Assembly: GCA_902495985.1 (NCBI GenBank)
Contig: CABUZF010000024.1
Location: forward strand, 1 to 10,470
Reading direction: 5' to 3'
Source: an uncultured Collinsella sp.
Lineage (GTDB): Bacteria > Actinomycetota > Coriobacteriia > Coriobacteriales > Coriobacteriaceae
Length of the DNA: 10,470 nt
Position 1 is the stretch's first letter. Every line of letters starts with the position of its first letter. Positions 5,576 through 10,470 of this stretch are shown here, piece by piece. The translations under genes were made by a program, and so were the position numbers. Under the pieces are notes generated by a model. It was not told the DNA's origin. It saw nothing but the letters and a program-made list of their open reading frames with translations, and did no database searches.

Positions 5576-5593
5576 TGGTCAAAACTCGGACTA
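5576..5593. promoter_or_regulatory. MarR operator copy 2
   Basis: This copy is identical to copy 1 at 17 of 18 positions; only the second base differs (TGGTC for TAGTC), so its left half is slightly imperfect. It lies within the expected 5' untranslated region, 16 bp before the chosen marR start codon. Confidence 0.72.
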
Positions 5594-5609
5594 TCGAATG
5601 GTGGGAGAG

Positions 5610-6110
5610 ATGAATAGTGCAGTTAGCCCGGTCGATTTCGACCGGATGCTCAACGGGCTTGACCGTATCTATTCGGAGTTCGCGCGCGCCTGCGGTCTTT
5701 CGGACTGCGCCTACTGGATGCTCGTCGACACGAGTGCGGCGGGCGGAAGCGTTGCCGTGAGTCGGCTGACGAGTGAATGGTTCTACAGCAAACAGACCAT
5801 CAATTCGGCGATCAAGACGCTTAGGGCGCGAGGGCTTGCGACGTTGGAGTTTGCCGAGGGCAGTCGTAAGAACAAGGTTGTGCGACTGACCGAAGAAGGC
5901 GTGCAGTTTGCCAAGCGCTACGCGTTGCCGGCGCAAAAAGCCGAGCAACAGGCATTCGAGGCGCTCGAGCCGTGGGAACAGCGCGAGATCATGCGCTTGG
6001 TCGGTAAGTTCTCCCATGTTCTTAACGAAGAGTGCGAGGCATTTAAACGGCAAGTGGCCGCCGAGAACGAGGCTGACGATAAGGGCGAGGGGGACACATG
6101 CGACTCTTAA
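5610..6110 (+). CDS. MarR family transcriptional regulator of the adjacent ABC exporter
   Basis: The 166-residue product has MarR length and architecture. Helical dimerisation segments (about 8-40 and 105-150) flank a winged HTH at about 47-98. The recognition helix is near SKQTINSAIKTLRARGLA (60-77), and the wing EGSRKNKVVRLTEEG (83-97) carries the typical Arg/Lys tip and RLTEEG. An acidic tail follows. The chosen ATG at 5610 has GGTGG upstream; an in-frame ATG at 5598 has none, and the frame further upstream would overlap the operators. The gene overlaps the next by 13 bp, so all three genes are probably co-translated. It very likely represses its own operon through the two dyads, with release by an exported or toxic small molecule. 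The ligand cannot be inferred. Confidence 0.93.
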   Translation: MNSAVSPVDFDRMLNGLDRIYSEFARACGLSDCAYWMLVDTSAAGGSVAVSRLTSEWFYSKQTINSAIKTLRARGLATLEFAEGSRKNKVVRLTEEGVQFAKRYALPAQKAEQQAFEALEPWEQREIMRLVGKFSHVLNEECEAFKRQVAAENEADDKGEGDTCDS

Positions 6111-7834
6111 TGAGGTTTATGAGGCCGTACCGCGGTCTGATTGCGGTGACGCTGTTTGCGGTGCTGATAGATAACGTCGGTACGCTGTTGGTTCCCACGA
6201 TGCTGGCGAACATGGTCAACACCGGTATTACCACGGGCGACATCGACTATATTTTACGCAACGGCCTGTACATGCTTATCGCGACCGGCATGGCCAGCGG
6301 CGGCACGGTGTTGGGCTGCTATCTTTCGGCGCGCCTGGCCGCCAACGTGGCCTGCGATATCCGCAATGCCGTGTACGACAAGTCGCTCGAGCTGTCCGCC
6401 AGCGACTTTGAGCGCTTTGGCACGGGTTCGATGATCACGCGCTCACTCAACGACATCAACGTGATTCAGCAAGCTGTCCTTCAGACGATTCAGTTGGTGC
6501 TGCCGGTGCCGTTCTTGGCCGTGGCAGGCATCATTTTTGCTTGGTTCATCGATCCCGCCATGGGCACGCTGCTTGGTGTGGTCGTTGCGATCGTGCTGGT
6601 GGCGGCGGTCTTTACGGTGGCTAACGCCGCGCCGATCTTTATGCGCCTGCAGAGCTTTATCGACCGCATGAACGTGGTGCTGCGCGAGAACATCGTGGGC
6701 GTGCGCGTCATCCGCGCATTTAACAAGGAGCGCCACGAGGAGCAGCGCCTGGACGAGGTGTTTAGCGATTACGCGGCCAACGCCATCAAGGTCAACCACC
6801 TGTTTGTGGGTCTCGACAGTTCCAGCTTCTTTTTGATGAATATCGCCGAGGTGGCGGTGCTGTGGGTGGGCGGCAACCGCGCGGGCGTCCACGCCATGCA
6901 AATCGGCAGCATCTCGGCCGTGTTGGAATACGCGATCTTGATCCTGTTCTTTGTGATGATGGCGCAGATGGTGATTCTGACGCTTCCGCGCGCTGCGGCG
7001 TGCCTCAACCGCGCGCAACAGGTGCTCGAAATCGAGCCGAGCATCGTGGACGGCAAGGCAACGCTGGGCGACGGGGCGCCTGAGTCCGCAGATGGTGCCG
7101 ACGCGGTTGCCGTGTTCGACCATATGTCGTTCCGTTTTGACGATGCCGACGAGGATACCCTGTGCGACCTGAGCTTTGCCTGTCGCCGTGGCCAGACCAC
7201 GGCGATTGTAGGCTCAACGGGCTCGGGCAAGTCAACGGTGGCCAAGCTCTTGTTGCGTTTCCACGATGCCACGAAGGGCGCCATTCGCCTGAACGGCGTT
7301 GACCTGCGCGACCTTTCGCAAGGTGAGATTCGCGGGCATATCGCTTACGTGCCGCAGAAGGCGTGGCTGTTCTCGGGTACGGTGGCGAGCAACCTGCGCT
7401 TTGGCAACGAGGGCGCGACCGAGGCTGACATGCTCCATGCGCTGGAGGTTGCCCAGAGCACCTTTGTGCTCGATCAGCCCCAGGGGCTCGATACTCCGGT
7501 ATCCCAGGGCGGCACGAACTTCTCGGGCGGTCAGCGCCAGCGCCTGGCGATCGCCCGCGCACTCATGAAGCATGCCGATCTATATATCTTCGATGACAGT
7601 TTTTCGGCCCTGGACTTTAAGACCGATGCCGCCCTGCGCCATGCGCTGCAGGACGAGACGCGCGATGCCGCGGTGCTCATCATCGCGCAACGTATCTCGA
7701 CTATTTTGCATGCCGATCAGATCGTGGTGCTCAAAGACGGCGAGATCGTGGGCCTAGGCACGCACGACGAGCTCATGGAAACCTGCGAGGTGTACCGCGC
7801 TATCGCGGAATCGCAGATGAAGGGAGGTGAGTAG
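6098..7834 (+). CDS. ABC exporter half-transporter 1 (heterodimeric multidrug type, degenerate ATP site)
   Basis: The 578-residue product fuses six membrane helices (about 15-300) to a nucleotide-binding domain (about 336-575), the standard layout of type IV (MdlB/LmrA-like) exporters. The coupling-helix motif RVIRAFNKE is at 203-211. Walker A GSTGSGKST is at 372-380, the Q-loop at Q420, the signature FSGGQ at 475-479 and Walker B LYIFDD at 495-500. The catalytic Glu after Walker B is Asp500, and the switch His is Gln531 in IIAQRIST. These changes mark the degenerate-site partner of heterodimeric exporters, as in BmrC/TM287-like proteins, so it must pair with the next gene product. The start at 6098 follows GAGGGGG. 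It overlaps the marR end, and an ATG at 6110 overlaps the marR stop (TAATG). The gene ends one base before the next start. Probable role: efflux of drugs, lipids or peptides across the cytoplasmic membrane. Confidence 0.95.
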   Translation: MRLLMRFMRPYRGLIAVTLFAVLIDNVGTLLVPTMLANMVNTGITTGDIDYILRNGLYMLIATGMASGGTVLGCYLSARLAANVACDIRNAVYDKSLELSASDFERFGTGSMITRSLNDINVIQQAVLQTIQLVLPVPFLAVAGIIFAWFIDPAMGTLLGVVVAIVLVAAVFTVANAAPIFMRLQSFIDRMNVVLRENIVGVRVIRAFNKERHEEQRLDEVFSDYAANAIKVNHLFVGLDSSSFFLMNIAEVAVLWVGGNRAGVHAMQIGSISAVLEYAILILFFVMMAQMVILTLPRAAACLNRAQQVLEIEPSIVDGKATLGDGAPESADGADAVAVFDHMSFRFDDADEDTLCDLSFACRRGQTTAIVGSTGSGKSTVAKLLLRFHDATKGAIRLNGVDLRDLSQGEIRGHIAYVPQKAWLFSGTVASNLRFGNEGATEADMLHALEVAQSTFVLDQPQGLDTPVSQGGTNFSGGQRQRLAIARALMKHADLYIFDDSFSALDFKTDAALRHALQDETRDAAVLIIAQRISTILHADQIVVLKDGEIVGLGTHDELMETCEVYRAIAESQMKGGE

Positions 7835-7835
7835 C

Positions 7836-9842
7836 ATGACCGAGGAGCTCAAGAAGCAGGGCGGCGTTGATGACGCCGCTGCCGCGGTACTGGTCGAGGA
7901 AACGGCTGCCGTGGCATCCGAGCTGGATGACGCCGCCAAGGCTGCAGCCGAGCGCGAGGCTCGCCGCCAAGCGCTCTACGAGGAAAACGAGCGCGCCGAG
8001 GACGAGCGCGCCCGCGCTGAGGCAGAGCGCATGCGCGATGTGGACGACGAGGACGAGGACGAGAAACCCCGCGACACCTGGGCGACGGTGCGCCGCCTGT
8101 GGAGCGAGGCTGCCGGCGACCATTGGCGCTTCTATATCGTGTTCGCGAGCATTGTGTTCTATGCCATCTTTAACACCGCCGCGCCGGCATATAGCGCCCG
8201 CGTGATCGATGAGCTGTGGGGCCACATTCAGGTGGCGTTTGCCAACGATACCACCTTCAACATCACCTGGGAGAACTGCGGCAGGACCATCTTCATCTAC
8301 TTTATGATTTGGACGGCCGCTGCCTCGTTCTACGCGCTCCAGAGCTTTTTGATGTCGAGCGTCGCTGAGCGTCTCAATCTGCGCCTGCGCAACCGCATCG
8401 CGCAAAAGCTCAACCGTCTGCCGCTTGCCTTCTTTGACGCGCATCGTCCCGGTGAGGTCGTCAGCCGTGCGACCAACGACTTGGACAAGATGTCCGAGAG
8501 CATGCAGCGCGGCTTGCTGCAGCTTCTGGTGTCGATCGGTACCGTGGTGGGCGCTGTGATCGTGATGTTCGTGTTTAGCGTGCCGCTCACGCTCGTCTTT
8601 TTGTTCTTTATGACGCTGTCGCTGCTGGTGACGAAGGTCGTTTCGCGCCGCACGCACGATGTGACGGGCGAGCGCCAGGAGTGGGTGTCCAAGATTACGA
8701 GCGCGGTCGAGGAAGGCTATTCGGGCCGTTTGGTGATTCGCGCATTCAACCGCGAGCACCAGAGCTCTGCCGAGGTGCACCAGGCCTCGGGCGAGCTGGC
8801 GCGCGTGAGCACCAAGGCCGACTTTATGATCAATGCCGTCGGCCCCGCGGTGCGCTTTATCGGCCGTTTGGCGCAGATCGTTATTGCGCTTGTGGGCTGC
8901 AGCATGCTGGTTGCCGGTCACATGACCGTCGGCGTGTTCCAGGCGTTCTTCCAGTTTATTTACGAGGCGTCCGAACCCATGACGCAGCTGTCGTTTACCT
9001 TTAACTCGCTGCAGAGCGCGCTGGCGAGTGCGGAGCGCGTGTTCGACCTGCTCGATGAGCCCGAGATGGAGGCCGATCCGCTGCCGGACGAGGCCGCCAA
9101 GCTGCCGGGTCGCGTTGAGGGTCGCGTCTCCTTTGAGCACGTGCGCTTTGGTTATTCGCCCGACAAGCCGCTTATGCGCGACGTGTCGTTTACCGCCGAG
9201 CCGGGCCAGAAGATTGCCGTGGTGGGAACCACGGGCGCGGGCAAGACCACGCTCATCAACCTGCTCATGCGTTTCTACGAGATTGACGGCGGGCGCATTA
9301 CGCTCGACGGCGTGGATACGAGCCGCATGGATCGCGGCGAGCTACGTCAGCAGTTTGGCATGGTGCTGCAAGACGCCTGGCTGTTCGACGGCACGATTGC
9401 CGAGAACATCGCCTACGGCTGCCCCGAGGCAACGCGCGAGGAGATTGTTGCGGCTGCGCGCGCCGCCCAGGTTGACTTCTTTGTGCGCACCATGCCGCAG
9501 GGCTACGACACGCGCGTGGCCAACGATGCCGAAAGCATCAGCCAGGGCCAGCGCCAGTTGCTGACCATTGCGCGCGTGCTGCTCAACAACCCGGCGATTC
9601 TCATCCTGGACGAGGCGACCTCAAGCGTGGACACGCGCACCGAGCTTGCTATCGGCCGCGCCATGGACGCGCTCATGCGCGGGCGCACGAGCTTTGTGAT
9701 CGCGCATCGCCTGTCGACGATCGTGGACGCCGACCTGATCTTGGTCATGGACCACGGCAACATTATCGAGCAGGGCACGCATAAGGAGCTGCTCGCAGCC
9801 GAGGGCGCTTATGCCGACCTCTATCTGAGCCAGTTCGCATAA
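7836..9842 (+). CDS. ABC exporter half-transporter 2 (heterodimeric multidrug type, consensus ATPase residues)
   Basis: The 668-residue product starts at the ATG at 7836, seven bases after GGGAGGT; the frame also opens at a GTG at 7827. It has an extra N-terminal segment of about 80 residues, rich in Ala/Glu/Arg and predicted helical (about 30-68), followed by an acidic run DVDDEDEDE (68-76). A six-helix membrane domain spans about 97-395, with RLVIRAFNRE at 298-307. The nucleotide-binding domain spans about 428-668. Walker A GTTGAGKTT is at 464-472, the Q-loop at Q512, Walker B ILILDE at 588-593 with the catalytic Glu593, and the switch His at H624. The signature is SISQGQ (567-572), not LSGGQ, a form common in the second partner of such heterodimers. 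Combined with the SGGQ of half 1 it makes the hydrolytic site. It is the last gene of the operon, followed by a REP-like hairpin and a terminator. Confidence 0.95.
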   Translation: MTEELKKQGGVDDAAAAVLVEETAAVASELDDAAKAAAEREARRQALYEENERAEDERARAEAERMRDVDDEDEDEKPRDTWATVRRLWSEAAGDHWRFYIVFASIVFYAIFNTAAPAYSARVIDELWGHIQVAFANDTTFNITWENCGRTIFIYFMIWTAAASFYALQSFLMSSVAERLNLRLRNRIAQKLNRLPLAFFDAHRPGEVVSRATNDLDKMSESMQRGLLQLLVSIGTVVGAVIVMFVFSVPLTLVFLFFMTLSLLVTKVVSRRTHDVTGERQEWVSKITSAVEEGYSGRLVIRAFNREHQSSAEVHQASGELARVSTKADFMINAVGPAVRFIGRLAQIVIALVGCSMLVAGHMTVGVFQAFFQFIYEASEPMTQLSFTFNSLQSALASAERVFDLLDEPEMEADPLPDEAAKLPGRVEGRVSFEHVRFGYSPDKPLMRDVSFTAEPGQKIAVVGTTGAGKTTLINLLMRFYEIDGGRITLDGVDTSRMDRGELRQQFGMVLQDAWLFDGTIAENIAYGCPEATREEIVAAARAAQVDFFVRTMPQGYDTRVANDAESISQGQRQLLTIARVLLNNPAILILDEATSSVDTRTELAIGRAMDALMRGRTSFVIAHRLSTIVDADLILVMDHGNIIEQGTHKELLAAEGAYADLYLSQFA

Positions 9843-9873
9843 TGTGACAAAGGGACAGTCCCACATGTCACAT
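9842..9873. repeat. REP-like hairpin with GGGAC core
   Basis: ATGTGACA (9842-9849) pairs perfectly with TGTCACAT (9866-9873); inside, GGGA (9852-9855) pairs with TCCC (9859-9862) around CAG, leaving small asymmetric bulges. It begins at the last base of the ABC stop codon. The stem-bulge-stem form and extragenic position resemble REP elements. It shares GGGACAG with the element at 1-23. Confidence 0.6.
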
Positions 9874-9875
9874 CG

Positions 9876-9915
9876 AAAAAAGGCGCGCCGGGGATGAATT
9901 CCCTGGCGCGCCTTT
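9876..9915. terminator. Bidirectional intrinsic terminator between convergent operons
   Basis: AAAGGCGCGCC (9879-9889) pairs with GGCGCGCCTTT (9905-9915), and GGGGA (9890-9894) pairs with TCCCT (9900-9904, one G-U) around a TGAAT loop: 16 pairs. The minus strand has six T after the stem (plus-strand A at 9876-9881), a good terminator for the serine acetyltransferase. The plus strand has only three T, so it is weaker for the ABC operon. Confidence 0.9.
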
Positions 9916-9952
9916 GCGTTGATGCCGATGTCATTTTGTGCCGCTTGCGTTC

Positions 9953-10470
9953 CTAGCGTTCGTCCACGAGCTTGGCGACGAGGGCCTTGAGCTCGGCCAC
10001 CTCTCGCTCGAGTTCCTTGACGCGGCGGGCATTCTCGGTGATGCCCTGGCGGTTGAGGGCGGACTGCTCGGCGGCGTCATCGGGCATGTACTCGCGATGC
10101 TGCTTGGCGTCGAAACTCTCCTCGAACACACGGCAACCGTTGCGCTTGATGATACGTCCCGGCACGCCCACGACGGTGCAGTTGTCGGGGACGTCCTTAA
10201 CGACGACCGAGTTGCCGCCGATCTTGACGTTGTTGCCGATGCGGATGTTGCCGAGCACCTTGGCGCCCGTGCCCACCGTGACATTGTTGCCCAGGGTGGG
10301 GTGACGCTTGCCGGTCTCGTTGCCGGTGCCGCCGAGCGTGACGCCCTGGTAGAGCACACAGTTGTCGCCCACAATGGTGGTCTCGCCGATGACGACGCCC
10401 ATGGCGTGGTAGATAAAGAAGTGCTTGCCAATCTGCGCGGCAGGGTGAATCTCGACGCCGGTGATGTGGC
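9953..10470 (-). CDS. cysE: Serine O-acetyltransferase, 3' part of gene (5' end outside window)
   Basis: The frame is open to the right edge of the window, giving at least 172 residues of the C-terminal part. The left-handed beta-helix hexapeptide repeats are clear: ITGVEIHPAAQIG, MGVVIGETTIVGDNCVLYQG, VTLGGTGNETGKRHPTLGN, then GAKVLGNIRIGNNVKIGGNS and VVGVPGRIIK. CysE makes O-acetylserine from serine and acetyl-CoA, the first step of cysteine synthesis, in the cytoplasm. The catalytic His of the DH pair is present, but the preceding Asp (Asp157 in E. coli) is Tyr here (FFIYHAMG). The Asp of DIHPAA is Glu, as in many bacterial homologues. The RH pair of GKRHP, which contacts serine, is kept. 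After the helix comes a tail of about 65 residues ending in a coiled coil (RRVKELEREVAELKALVAKL). A strong terminator lies 38 bp downstream. A related O-acetyltransferase is possible but less likely. Confidence 0.9.
   Translation of the reverse strand, partial: HITGVEIHPAAQIGKHFFIYHAMGVVIGETTIVGDNCVLYQGVTLGGTGNETGKRHPTLGNNVTVGTGAKVLGNIRIGNNVKIGGNSVVVKDVPDNCTVVGVPGRIIKRNGCRVFEESFDAKQHREYMPDDAAEQSALNRQGITENARRVKELEREVAELKALVAKLVDER

Noticed and set aside
7800..9140. 446-codon open frame on the minus strand opposite ABC half 2
   Set aside because: It is antisense to a gene with unmistakable ABC motifs. The frame stays open because of GC-rich third positions, and its composition (many His, Arg, Gln) is typical of such shadows.

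Overview
The window looks like chromosomal DNA from a GC-rich, host-associated Actinomycetota, most plausibly a Coriobacteriia member such as Collinsella. The basis is codon bias towards G/C in third positions, strong AGGAGG-type ribosome binding sites, GC-rich hairpin terminators, and a gene set of this type. This is inference from general knowledge, not a database match. I see no phage, transposase, CRISPR, tRNA or rRNA gene.

Layout, left to right. (1) A minus-strand GntR/FCD regulator (22-753) is divergent from a plus-strand YeiH-family membrane protein (917-1951). (2) A gene-free stretch (1952-2217) holds a nearly perfect 19-bp stem, a second GC-rich stem and two short dyads. It precedes a Fis-type HTH regulator (2218-3435) whose AAA+ domain appears to have lost its ATPase residues. 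(3) A single-pass membrane protein of unknown function follows (3520-4095), with its own candidate promoter. (4) A hairpin-rich intergenic stretch (4096-4323) separates it from a minus-strand nitroreductase (4324-4845). (5) A divergent regulatory region leads to a small conserved-looking hypothetical protein (5140-5430) that ends in a textbook terminator. (6) A self-contained operon, marR - ABC exporter half 1 - ABC exporter half 2 (5610-9842), is preceded by a promoter flanked by two copies of an 18-bp dyad, which are very likely the MarR operators. (7) A REP-like hairpin and a bidirectional terminator separate it from a convergent, partial serine O-acetyltransferase gene (9953-10470).

How the genes work together: the clearest unit is the MarR-controlled heterodimeric ABC exporter. 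Half 1 has a degenerate catalytic site (Asp for the Walker B Glu, Gln for the switch His). Half 2 has canonical Walker B and switch residues but an SQGQ signature. Together they would form one degenerate and one consensus ATP site, as in characterised heterodimeric multidrug exporters. The GntR/YeiH pair may be a regulator and its target. The other genes seem to be single transcription units.

Points most worth a second look: the long inverted repeat and the pseudo-AAA+ regulator it precedes; the dual MarR operator; three palindromic elements with a GGGAC core, each at the 3' end of a gene; and a substitution in a substrate-site residue of the serine acetyltransferase. No clearly new multi-gene system is evident.
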